In this document: in pieces, positions 8,415 to 15,814 of the stretch | Layout of the letters: each line of letters begins with the position of its first letter | Numbering within the stretch: the stretch's first letter is position 1 | DNA from: JAWUVP01 sp034112285 | GTDB lineage: Bacteria > Pseudomonadota > Gammaproteobacteria > JABDGN01 | DNA: 50,349 nucleotides | NCBI GenBank assembly: GCA_034112285.1 | Contig: JAWUVP010000008.1 | Span: 1-50,349, forward strand | Direction: 5' to 3' | Position numbers and translations under genes: made by a program | The notes under the pieces: model-generated | The model's input: the letters and a program-made list of their open reading frames with translations, nothing else | Databases searched by the model: none | Told to the model about the DNA's origin: nothing

Positions 8415-8870
8415 CTAACTCATTGTTTTAATTGATATTAAGTTTGAATCGAGCTCGGTTTCATGCGCGAGGATTTCTCCATCAATTAATCTATATAATT
8501 CGCTTAGTGGCATCTCGGCAAAGCCCGTTTGCACAATAAAGCCATATTGGGTTAAATCTTGAATTTTATCGTGGCCTTCACGCAGCAAAATAAAAGCCCA
8601 GCATAAGGGGTTGTGGTTTTGATTATGGCGTAATGAGAATTTGTTTAATTGTTGAAGCAATAAGCTTGGGTCAATAATGCTGAGCTTATCTTGACAGCAT
8701 TGTACGATGCTTGCTTCTAAGCGTTGATAGATGCTTTGCTTTTGTGTGCTATCAAGCGTATTCCAATCAATGACCTCGCGATACGTGCGTTTGCAGCCAC
8801 GGCATATGTTATCGCCATATATCGTTGAGCAAATGCCAATACAGGGGGTGTCAATATCTTTAATGGACAT
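8415..8870 (-). CDS. DUF1289 domain protein
   Basis: 151 aa. The N-terminal 50 residues are a DUF1289 Cys cluster: DTPCIGICSTIYGDNICRGC then KRTYREVIDW, likely a small metal-binding or Fe-S-like module. The remaining 100 residues (LLQQLNKFSLRHNQNHNPLCW onward) are not recognised. Its start overlaps the HAD gene end by 11 bp, so it is probably coupled to rluC-HAD. Biochemical role unknown. Confidence 0.8.
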   Translation of the reverse strand: MSIKDIDTPCIGICSTIYGDNICRGCKRTYREVIDWNTLDSTQKQSIYQRLEASIVQCCQDKLSIIDPSLLLQQLNKFSLRHNQNHNPLCWAFILLREGHDKIQDLTQYGFIVQTGFAEMPLSELYRLIDGEILAHETELDSNLISIKTMS

Positions 8871-9360
8871 TTTGGGCGGTGGGTAGCACAGTTTGAGTTG
8901 GGCTTAAAAATGCAGGGAGTTCAGCAACGGATTCTAAAATCACCACGTGTGGCATCTTGTATTGTAATGATTCGGCATTATCCATGCCGGTTAACACGCC
9001 AATGCCTTGAATGTTGGCATCAGTGGCCATTACCATGTCATAAAGGCAGTCACCAACCATAATCGTTTCTGAAGTTTCGCGGCCGGTTTGGTCAAGAATT
9101 TCTTGTAGCATCTTAGGATCGGGCTTAGAGTACCCCATATCACTGGTTTGGCAGCAGCTAAAAAACGAGGCGATATTTTCTGAGGTTAAATAATCTTCTA
9201 GCCCAGCCTTACCCATGCTGGTGGCAATGGCTAATTCATAGCCTTGAGTTTGTAGGGTGTGCAAGGTTTCTCTAATGCCGGGTAATAAGGCATTGCAATC
9301 GCCTAAAGTACCCTCCCAATCAAAAATAATTAGGTTTGTTGTACTAGATTTTTCAGACAT
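8860..9360 (-). CDS. HAD-superfamily phosphatase with DxE variant motif I
   Basis: 166 aa, phosphoglycolate-phosphatase-like HAD hydrolase. Motif I is FDWEGTLGD (nucleophile Asp about residue 14), motif II ATSMGKAG, motif III YSKPDP and motif IV MVGDCLYDM. The usual DxDGT has its second Asp replaced by Glu (GAT>GAG would suffice). A small helical cap is probable. The gene overlaps the rluC 3' end by 31 bp; the start is fixed by the short distance to motif I. Substrate unknown. RluC-HAD pairing is common in gammaproteobacteria. Confidence 0.85.
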   Translation of the reverse strand: MSEKSSTTNLIIFDWEGTLGDCNALLPGIRETLHTLQTQGYELAIATSMGKAGLEDYLTSENIASFFSCCQTSDMGYSKPDPKMLQEILDQTGRETSETIMVGDCLYDMVMATDANIQGIGVLTGMDNAESLQYKMPHVVILESVAELPAFLSPTQTVLPTAQNVH

Positions 9361-10277
9361 ATTCGTAAATCATCATCTATTGGGGCCGTAACTGTAATCG
9401 GTTTTGTTGTGTTAGGCAAATAAAATTTAAGCTGTTCGGCATGTAAAAACATGCGCCTTAAGCCTTTTTCTTGCATTTTACTATTAAATTCACGGTCACC
9501 GTATTTAGTGTCACCAGCAATGGGCTTACCAATATGTTTTAAGTGTACGCGAATTTGATGTGTACGGCCGGTATGCAAAAAAACTTGCAACAGGGCCACG
9601 TTGTCAAATTGAGTTTGACATTTAAATTCAGTGTGGGATTCTTTACCCGCTTCATCTACCATAACCATGCGTTCGCCTGATTGCAAAATGTTTTTGCAAA
9701 GTCGCGCATGCACGTGCTTGTGTTTTTCTAGCCAGCGCCCTTCAACCAAGCAAAGATAGCGTTTTTCAACTGTGTCGCCCTTCCACTGCTGCTGCATTTG
9801 ACGCAGGGATTTTTGATTTTTAACCAGCAGTAAACAACCTGAGGTATATTTATCAAGGCGATGTGCCAGCTCAAGATTCTTGCCGGCCGGAAAAATTTGA
9901 CGCAAAATATCAATGACACTATTTTGCGTGTTAGTGCCGCCATGTACGGCGAGACCAGAAGGCTTATTAATGACCAAGATGTTTTCGTCTTCAAACAAAA
10001 TATTGCGATGCATTCTATCGGCTAGTTGCTCGCTCACCGGGAATGATTCAGGACTATCTTTGGTTACAAACGGTGGCACGCGCACGGTGTCATCGGCCTG
10101 TAATTTATACTCAGGCTTAACGCGTTTTTTATTAACCCGTACCTCACCTTTACGGATAGCCTTGTAAACTCGGCTTTTCGGCACGCCTTTAGCAACGCGC
10201 ATTATAAAGTTATCGATGCGCTGCCCGGCACGATCGTCGTCTATTTGAACCTGTTGTACTTTGTTGAATTCTGCCAT
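9330..10277 (-). CDS. rluC: 23S rRNA pseudouridine synthase RluC
   Basis: Converts uridines 955/2504/2580 (E. coli numbering) of 23S rRNA to pseudouridine. It has an N-terminal S4 domain (QRIDNFIMRVAKGVPKSRVY, about 17-36, then RKGEVRVNKKR) and a catalytic domain with LAHRLDKYTSGCLLLVK carrying the catalytic Asp. RTHQIRVHLKHIGKPIAGD is the conserved KEBABI-like block. At 315 aa it is close to E. coli RluC (319). Divergent orientation to rne is the classical arrangement and supports RluC over RluD. Confidence 0.93.
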   Translation of the reverse strand: MAEFNKVQQVQIDDDRAGQRIDNFIMRVAKGVPKSRVYKAIRKGEVRVNKKRVKPEYKLQADDTVRVPPFVTKDSPESFPVSEQLADRMHRNILFEDENILVINKPSGLAVHGGTNTQNSVIDILRQIFPAGKNLELAHRLDKYTSGCLLLVKNQKSLRQMQQQWKGDTVEKRYLCLVEGRWLEKHKHVHARLCKNILQSGERMVMVDEAGKESHTEFKCQTQFDNVALLQVFLHTGRTHQIRVHLKHIGKPIAGDTKYGDREFNSKMQEKGLRRMFLHAEQLKFYLPNTTKPITVTAPIDDDLRICLKNLVQQT

Positions 10278-10315
10278 GGGCCGGATGTTAACATAAAGTG
10301 CTATTAAGGGTACAA

Positions 10316-10344
10316 ATTATAAGCATTGAGTAAGATTTAACGAT
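10316..10344 (-). promoter_or_regulatory. Candidate rluC promoter
   Basis: A perfect minus-strand TATAAT at 10316-10321 lies 39 bp upstream of the rluC ATG. The -35 region (10339-10344) is poor, so this is supported chiefly by the -10 box and its position. Confidence 0.3.
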
Positions 10345-10354
10345 AATTGGCGGC

Positions 10355-10400
10355 AGCAACGCCTGGTAGCGTTGCTATATGCCTTTATAATTGCTATAGT
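10355..10400 (+). promoter_or_regulatory. Candidate rne promoter with overlapping inverted repeat
   Basis: TTGCTA (10372-10377), a 17-bp spacer and TATAGT (10395-10400) form a good sigma-70 match, with a second TATAAT inside the spacer. An 8-bp inverted repeat, agcaacgc/gcgttgct (10355-10362 and 10369-10376), overlaps the -35 box and could be an operator or a stem. Transcription would start near 10407. Confidence 0.45.
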
Positions 10401-10406
10401 CAGGCG

Positions 10407-10708
10407 GTCGTAAGTTTGTTTTTCTACATTAATTAACCAACTTTCTTACGATATATATGCGACACTGTCTGAGTAGAGCTATGCTCCTCGACAGTTTTTT
10501 AAAAACTGTGCTCCCATACATGCAATCGGAGTTGAGCCAGTAAATATGCTTTTTGCTAGGGTGAGTTACACTCATCTAAAACGAATTTGTTAATCAAATA
10601 GCGATAGAGATTTACACTTCATATTGACGCTGCGCCTTAAAATAAGGTGTGGCGTGCTTTGCTCAGCCTATGCATTGTGCTGTGAGCCTTAAATTAAGGT
10701 TATTCACA
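10407..10708 (+). promoter_or_regulatory. Long structured 5' leader of rne, probable autoregulatory UTR
   Basis: About 300 nt separate the candidate promoter from the rne ATG, with no open frame of note. Visible stems: ACTGTC (10464-10469) with GACAGT (10490-10495); then cagttttttaaaaactg (10492-10508), mutually exclusive with the first. Two nearly identical palindromes follow, ccttaaaataagg (10635-10647) and ccttaaattaagg (10687-10699); the second contains the probable rne SD (AAGG). E. coli rne is known to have a 361-nt leader through which RNase E degrades its own mRNA; this leader is analogous by position, not by demonstrated homology. Confidence 0.6.
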
Positions 10709-13069
10709 ATGAAAAGAATGTTAATCAATGCCACCCAAGACGAAGAATTGCGGGTTGCGCTTGTTGACGGCCAACACCTCTTCAACTTATTTATCGAAAG
10801 CGAAGCCTCGCAACAAAAGAAAGCAAATATCTATAAAGGCCGCGTCTCACGTGTGGAGCCTAGCTTAGGCGCTGCGTTTGTTGATTATGGCTCAGAGCGT
10901 CATGGTTTTTTACCACTTAAAGATATTGCCACCACCACTAAGCCTGGTGACGGTGAGGTGAGTATTAGAGAAGCGGTGAAGCCTGGTCAAGAAATTATAA
11001 TTCAAATTGAAAAAGAAGAGCGCGGTAATAAAGGCGCTGCTATTACCAATCAAATTAGCTTGGCGGGTTGTTATTTGGTGCTTATGCCAAACAGCCCAGA
11101 AGCAGGCGGGATTTCTCGCCGCGTTGAAGGTCAAGATCGAGACGAATTGCGCGAAGTGATGAATCAACTCGAAATGCCAGACGGCATGGGCGTAATTGTT
11201 CGTACTGCTGGCGTTGGTCGTGGTGTTGAAGAATTACAATGGGATTTAGACGTGCTGGTTAAACAGTGGAGTGCTATCAACGCGGCGTATGCCGATCGCC
11301 CTGCCCCATTCTTGATTTACCAAGAAAGCGATATTATTGGCCGTGTGGTTCGTGATTATTTACGTGCCGACATTGGTGAGATTGTTGTGGATAACGCGGA
11401 AGTGTTTGAAAAAACGAGAAGCTTTATTGAAAAAGTTCGCCCTGATTTTGCAGACAAAGTTAAGCCTTATAATGACACCGCACCTTTGTTTAGCCGTTAC
11501 CAAATTCAAAAACAAATTGAATCTGCGTTTAAGCGCGAAGTAACGCTACCTTCTGGCGGCTCATTAGTGTTTGATATTAATGAAGCCTTGGTCGCTATTG
11601 ATATTAACTCTGCTCGTGCAACCAAAGGTGAGGATATTGAATCCACCGCCGTACACACTAACTTAGAAGCCGCTGATGAAATTGCTCGCCAATTACGTAT
11701 GCGTGATTTAGGTGGCTTGGTGGTGATTGATTTCATTGACATGATGTCAAACTCAAATCAACGCGATGTTGAAAATCGTTTGCGTATCGCTGTGCAAAAT
11801 GATCGCGCCCGTATTCAGTTGGGTCGCATCTCTCGTTTTGGTTTGTTAGAAATGTCACGCCAGCGTTTACGCGCCTCGTTGCGTGAAGCTAATCAAATTG
11901 TTTGCCCACGTTGTACTGGACAAGGCACCATTCGTAATGTTTCTTCATTATCACTAGCGATTTTACGCTTAGTTGAAGAAGAATGCATGAAAGAGCGTCA
12001 GAGCCAAATCCAAGCCCATGTACCGGTGGGCGTGGCTACATACTTGTTGAATGAAAAACGTAATCAAATATTAGAGCTAGAAAAGCGCTATGAATGTATG
12101 ATTATTATTTTACCTAATGCTGAAATGGAAACGCCGCACTATGCGATTAATCGAGTCCGTGAAGCTAATTTAACTGAACGTCAAAAAGAGCGTTTGAGCT
12201 ATGAAATTTCATATGAATATGAAACGGAAATTAAAGAAGAAGCTTTGCCAGAAGATCTTAAGGTAGAAATTCCTGCTGTTAAGCATGTGGTGCCGGATAC
12301 AAAAGCGCCTGTGCCAGCAAAAAACAATAACCGTAATAATCGTAATAGAAAACCTCAAATGGGTTTTTGGAAGCGTTTGTTTGCCCGTTTGTTTGGCAGT
12401 GAAGAGAGCAGCAACCAAAATCAACGTGGTGGCCGAGGCCAACGTCCACGTGGACAGCGCAATCCTCAAAGTCGTACTAACAGCAACAACAACAGCAACC
12501 GTAATCGTCGTCCACAAAATCGTCGTGGTGGTCAAAACCGCAACAATAATACTAACGCCCCACGCAGTGATGCCGGTGAAAGCAACCCAGGCAGCACGGA
12601 AAGGACTAACAACAATCAGCGCAATGCCGGGGCGCGCAACAATCAGCGTAACGCGGATTCTAGCAACACCCCACGTAACGCGGATTCTAGTAATACCCCA
12701 CGTAACGCGGATTCTAGCAACACCTCACGTAACGCAGACTCTAGCAACACCCCACGTAACGCAGATTCTAGCAACAGCCAAAGCAGTGTAGATTCTAGTA
12801 CCGAGCAACGTAGTTCAGAGGCTACAAGTAGCCAGCGAAACACGGGGGGTAATAACAATCAACGTAGTTCGGGGGCAAATAACAATCGGCGTAATTCTGG
12901 CGGTTACAACCGTCGTAATAGTCATTCTGGAAATGGTGCGGGTCGCTCTTCTAGCAATGACAGTCAACGTCAGCAATCCGTAGATGGTAACCGTAATGAA
13001 TCAGCCGGTAATTCTGCTGCGCCGGCGCCAGCTGCTCCCAGTAATAATACTAGCGACGACCAAAGCTAA
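10709..13069 (+). CDS. rne: Ribonuclease E
   Basis: Endoribonuclease that organises mRNA decay and rRNA processing, membrane-bound. The start at 10709 is chosen because MKRMLINATQDEELRVALVD is the family N-terminus; 20 in-frame upstream codons from 10649 belong to the leader. The 786 aa product has an S1 domain (about 35-125), 5' sensor and DNase-I-like catalytic domain (INSARATKGEDIE and VVIDFIDMMSN carry the Mg-binding Asps), Zn-link C399-P-R-C402, then an amphipathic membrane-targeting segment FWKRLFARLFG (about 552-562). The remaining C-terminal third is low-complexity, rich in N, R and S, and includes five 9-residue repeats. It is shorter than E. coli RNase E (1061 aa), and the degradosome-binding motifs cannot be recognised. 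Confidence 0.96.
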   Translation: MKRMLINATQDEELRVALVDGQHLFNLFIESEASQQKKANIYKGRVSRVEPSLGAAFVDYGSERHGFLPLKDIATTTKPGDGEVSIREAVKPGQEIIIQIEKEERGNKGAAITNQISLAGCYLVLMPNSPEAGGISRRVEGQDRDELREVMNQLEMPDGMGVIVRTAGVGRGVEELQWDLDVLVKQWSAINAAYADRPAPFLIYQESDIIGRVVRDYLRADIGEIVVDNAEVFEKTRSFIEKVRPDFADKVKPYNDTAPLFSRYQIQKQIESAFKREVTLPSGGSLVFDINEALVAIDINSARATKGEDIESTAVHTNLEAADEIARQLRMRDLGGLVVIDFIDMMSNSNQRDVENRLRIAVQNDRARIQLGRISRFGLLEMSRQRLRASLREANQIVCPRCTGQGTIRNVSSLSLAILRLVEEECMKERQSQIQAHVPVGVATYLLNEKRNQILELEKRYECMIIILPNAEMETPHYAINRVREANLTERQKERLSYEISYEYETEIKEEALPEDLKVEIPAVKHVVPDTKAPVPAKNNNRNNRNRKPQMGFWKRLFARLFGSEESSNQNQRGGRGQRPRGQRNPQSRTNSNNNSNRNRRPQNRRGGQNRNNNTNAPRSDAGESNPGSTERTNNNQRNAGARNNQRNADSSNTPRNADSSNTPRNADSSNTSRNADSSNTPRNADSSNSQSSVDSSTEQRSSEATSSQRNTGGNNNQRSSGANNNRRNSGGYNRRNSHSGNGAGRSSSNDSQRQQSVDGNRNESAGNSAAPAPAAPSNNTSDDQS
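12647..12781 (+). repeat. Five tandem 27-bp repeats inside rne
   Basis: Unit cgtaacgcggattctagcaa followed by cacccca, at 12647, 12674, 12701, 12728 and 12755, differing by 0-4 bases. It encodes RNADSSNTP in the disordered tail. The period is a multiple of 3, so copy-number change keeps the frame. Confidence 0.93.
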
Positions 13070-13086
13070 GCAACGCTAAAGGTAAT

Positions 13087-13113
13087 AAATCTCTCTTCGA
13101 TGAAGAGAGATTT
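13087..13113. terminator. Bidirectional terminator between rne and kdsB
   Basis: A perfect 11-bp stem, aaatctctctt/aagagagattt, with loop cgatg. It has T/A-rich outer bases on both sides and lies between convergent genes; it overlaps the kdsB stop codon by 2 bp. Confidence 0.8.
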
Positions 13114-13879
13114 AAACCAACCCTTCAAATCCATAAATTTCACGAGCTTGCAGCAGGTCTTCTGCTGTGTTCACTTCTTGTCCTGGCAATGCTGAAGCTT
13201 GCGCCATGATGATTTTGTAACCATTAAACAACACTCGAAGCTGCTCTAGCGATTCTAGCTTTTCAAGCGGCGAAACAGGTAATTGCACATATTCAGTCAC
13301 AAAGCTTGCCCGGTAACCATAAATGCCCACATGACGATAGAATTGTGCGGCATCAAATTCGGTGCTTGGCAATGTGGCGAATTCATTGCGGAGCCAAGGA
13401 ATGGGCGCGCGGCTAAAATACATCGCGAAATTATCTTTATCTAACACAACTTTTACAATATTGGGGTTGAACACTTCTTCTGGCTCAGATAATGGAATAA
13501 ATAACGAGGCCATACTCGCACTTGGGTGGGCATTTAAGGCCGCTGCGGTTTGCTGTAACAGCTCAACCGGCACAAACGGTTCATCACCTTGCAAATTAAT
13601 AATAATATCGTCATCAGCATAACTGCCTTGTGCAATGACTTCTGCAATGCGCTCCGTGCCCGACTCATGCTCCACTGCGGTGAGTAATACGTTGCCGTTG
13701 ATTGCGTGAACGGCATCAGCAATGCGCGTGTCATCGGTGGCAACCACAACAGATTCGGCGCCGGTTTCTAGTGCACGTTGGTATACATGGGCAATCATAG
13801 GCTTGCCACCAATATCTAATAATGGTTTACCCGGCAAACGGCTGGACTCATAGCGAGCAGGAATGACAATGTGAAACAT
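13112..13879 (-). CDS. kdsB: 3-deoxy-manno-octulosonate cytidylyltransferase
   Basis: Activates Kdo as CMP-Kdo for lipopolysaccharide inner core synthesis. The N-terminus VIPARYESSRLPGKPLLDIGG-type sequence (PARYESSRLPGKPL) and NLQGDEPFV, GTERIAE and YFSRAPIPW are hallmark motifs. The 255 aa length is normal. Its ATG overlaps the stop of the upstream Trm112-like gene (TAATG), so it is translationally coupled. Confidence 0.96.
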   Translation of the reverse strand: MFHIVIPARYESSRLPGKPLLDIGGKPMIAHVYQRALETGAESVVVATDDTRIADAVHAINGNVLLTAVEHESGTERIAEVIAQGSYADDDIIINLQGDEPFVPVELLQQTAAALNAHPSASMASLFIPLSEPEEVFNPNIVKVVLDKDNFAMYFSRAPIPWLRNEFATLPSTEFDAAQFYRHVGIYGYRASFVTEYVQLPVSPLEKLESLEQLRVLFNGYKIIMAQASALPGQEVNTAEDLLQAREIYGFEGLV

Positions 13880-14049
13880 TAGCTTTCACTCTTAGAAGTG
13901 CTTAGGGCTTTATTGATTAATAATACGGGAATATCATTAACAATTGGAAAGGCAAGTTGACAGACATCACAGCGCAATTGCGGCCCTTCTGAGGCTAAGC
14001 TTTGTTGGCATTGTGGGCATACAAGAGTATTGAGTAGTTGTTTGTTCAT
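13879..14049 (-). CDS. ycaR: Trm112/YcaR-like zinc-finger protein
   Basis: 56-aa protein: MNKQLLNTLVCPQCQQSL, then CDVCQLAFPIVNDIPVLL. Two CxxC pairs (C11/C14 and C27/C30) and the FPI(V)NDIPVLL block are the Trm112 signature. E. coli ycaR lies immediately upstream of kdsB in the same way. The product probably acts as a small Zn-stabilised partner protein; its client is not evident here. It shares one base with the kdsB start. Confidence 0.9.
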   Translation of the reverse strand: MNKQLLNTLVCPQCQQSLASEGPQLRCDVCQLAFPIVNDIPVLLINKALSTSKSES

Positions 14050-14126
14050 AAGGCGGAGTATAACCTCAAGCGACGAGAGAATACAGTTATACCCGCCGCC
14101 TTACAAGATGCGAGAGGTATATCAAA

Positions 14127-14210
14127 AATATTTGTGCCAGGAGAAACCATTTTTTGAGAGTAATATCTGGATATTGCGAGTGAATAATTGTTTCTCCTGG
14201 TGAAAATATT
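14127..14210. repeat. Imperfect inverted repeat (about 21 bp arms)
   Basis: The left arm at 14127-14147 (aatatttgtgccaggagaaa c) and right arm at 14190-14210 (gtttctcctggtgaaaatat t) are reverse complements with about 3 mismatches, spaced 42 bp. They lie in the 231-bp gap between the divergent Trm112-like gene and the Ung-like gene. This could be a decayed MITE or a regulatory structure. No gene is seen in this gap. Confidence 0.6.
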
Positions 14211-14280
14211 GAAGATAGAAAATCGCAGCTTGGATGGTGGGGGGTATAGTCTCGATGATAAAAATAACTTACAATAGCGC

Positions 14281-15021
14281 ATGATGTTTAATTTGTCACA
14301 GACAGCTCCAGACTGGCAACCGCTGTTAAGCAAAGCTTTGGCCGCTATGGACCCTGATTATCTAGCGCAATTACAGGGCAATCCAGCTTGGTTGCCAGGT
14401 CAAAACGCTATCTTCAATGCCTTTAAGCTGCCTTTGGCCAAAACGCGTTACATTTTGTTTGGGGAGTCACCCTATCCGCGCGCAACGTCTGCTAATGGCT
14501 TTGCCTTTTGGGATGCTAACGTCAACGAGCTTTGGTCCAGTTCGGGTTTAAGCAAGCGCGTGAATAAAGCGACTTCACTGCGCAATATTATCAAAATGCT
14601 ACTGTTAGCGCGTGGTGATCTGAACATCTCAGATCTTAGCCAAGCTGCTATTTGTAACGTGGATAAAGCCGAGCATGCCCAAACTATAAAGGAATTATTC
14701 AATAACGCCCTGGCAGAAGGCGTACTCTTGTTAAACGCGAGCTTGGCGTTGAGTGAGTCTTTGAGCGTTAGCAAAGAAAGTCGATATTGGCTGCCCTTTA
14801 TTGAATGCCTTCTTGGGGATGTAACTTTAGCTAGCCAGGGTATCTTATTGATTTTGATGGGTAAAGTTGCAGGGAAGGTAAGGCCTTTAGCGAATAAGCT
14901 TGGATTGAATTACTTTGTTTGCGAACACCCCTATAACCTCAGTTTTATTACAAATCCAGACGTATTAGATTATTTTAAACCATTCAATTTGTTAAAGAAA
15001 TGTGATAAAATACTTTTTTAA
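14281..15021 (+). CDS. Uracil-DNA glycosylase-like protein with altered active-site motif
   Basis: 246 aa with the family-1 UDG plan: a motif-1 position reading ILFGESPYPRATSANGFAF (residues 58-76) in place of GQDPYH, then ATSLRNIIKMLL, a LLLNASLALSES core strand, a strand LLILMGKVAGKVRPLA, and CEHPYNLSF where HPSPLS is expected. The catalytic Asp is replaced by Ser, Gln by Glu and the His by Pro, so classical uracil excision is doubtful. It may bind DNA or act on another substrate. No clear SD is seen before either ATG (14281 or 14284). It lies 35 bp before the two-component genes. Confidence 0.7.
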   Translation: MMFNLSQTAPDWQPLLSKALAAMDPDYLAQLQGNPAWLPGQNAIFNAFKLPLAKTRYILFGESPYPRATSANGFAFWDANVNELWSSSGLSKRVNKATSLRNIIKMLLLARGDLNISDLSQAAICNVDKAEHAQTIKELFNNALAEGVLLLNASLALSESLSVSKESRYWLPFIECLLGDVTLASQGILLILMGKVAGKVRPLANKLGLNYFVCEHPYNLSFITNPDVLDYFKPFNLLKKCDKILF

Positions 15022-15056
15022 AATAAAAACAACACTTAATTTAAGGATAGCTCACG

Positions 15057-15800
15057 ATGCGTATTTTACTTGTTGAAGACGATGAATTATTAGGCGATGG
15101 TCTTTCCACTGGATTGCAACAGCATAATTATACCGTCGACTGGGTGAAAGATGGCATGTCCGCTGAGCAAGCTTTAGATTACGAAAATTTTGATGTCATG
15201 GTTTTAGACTTAGGTTTGCCAAAACGCTGTGGCCTAGAAGTGCTAGAAAGCATTCGCAAAAAAGGTAAAGAATTACCCGTGCTTATTCTTACTGCCCGTG
15301 AAGGTATTGAAGATAAGATTAAGGGCCTCGACATGGGCGCCGATGATTATATGGTAAAACCATGTGATTTAGATGAACTGGCTGCCCGCGTACGCGCTTT
15401 ACACCGCCGCAAAACAGGTAGCAGCTCCCCGACATTGCAGTATGGTAAATTAGTTTTAGACCCCACCTCGCATTTCGCTAGCTATGATGGTGAGCCCCTG
15501 ACACTGCCCCGTCGTGAATTTTCCTTACTTGAAAAATTACTTGAAAATGTTGGCAAAGTTGTATCGCGCGAGCAGCTATTACAAACATTGTATGGTTGGG
15601 CCGAAATTGATAGCAACACGCTAGAAGTACATATTCATAACATCCGTAAGAAATTACCTAAAAAATATATTCGCACTATTCGTGGTGTTGGCTATATGAT
15701 TGAAAAGCTCAAAAATGAAGACGATGAAATAATTGATCATAGCGCGGAACCTGAGTTAGCAACAAATTTTGCTAGCGAAGATGAGATAATTACAGACTAA
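15057..15800 (+). CDS. OmpR-family response regulator (PmrA/QseB-like)
   Basis: 247 aa. Receiver domain 1-115 with acidic pocket E7/D8/D9 region (LLVEDDELLGDG), phospho-acceptor D51 (VLDLGLPKRCG), T of LILTARE and K of MVKPCDLDE. Winged-helix DNA-binding domain about 125-225 ending in TIRGVGYMIEKL. An acidic 20-residue tail follows. Odd details: PKRCG and KPCDL have Cys where Asp and Phe are common. In Legionella and Coxiella the PmrA regulator of this type controls type IV effector genes; whether this is that orthologue cannot be decided here. A sensor kinase follows 14 bp later. Confidence 0.9.
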   Translation: MRILLVEDDELLGDGLSTGLQQHNYTVDWVKDGMSAEQALDYENFDVMVLDLGLPKRCGLEVLESIRKKGKELPVLILTAREGIEDKIKGLDMGADDYMVKPCDLDELAARVRALHRRKTGSSSPTLQYGKLVLDPTSHFASYDGEPLTLPRREFSLLEKLLENVGKVVSREQLLQTLYGWAEIDSNTLEVHIHNIRKKLPKKYIRTIRGVGYMIEKLKNEDDEIIDHSAEPELATNFASEDEIITD

Positions 15801-15814
15801 CGGTCAAATATTTT

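Noticed and set aside
10649..10708. Upstream ATG for rne giving 20 extra residues
   Set aside because: RNase E proteins begin MKRMLINAT; the extra codons lie in the structured leader.
12647..12781. CRISPR-like array
   Set aside because: Repeats are directly abutting with no spacers and keep the rne reading frame.
12285..12858. Open frames on both strands within the rne tail
   Set aside because: They arise from the repetitive Asn/Arg/Ser codons and repeats; composition is not protein-like.
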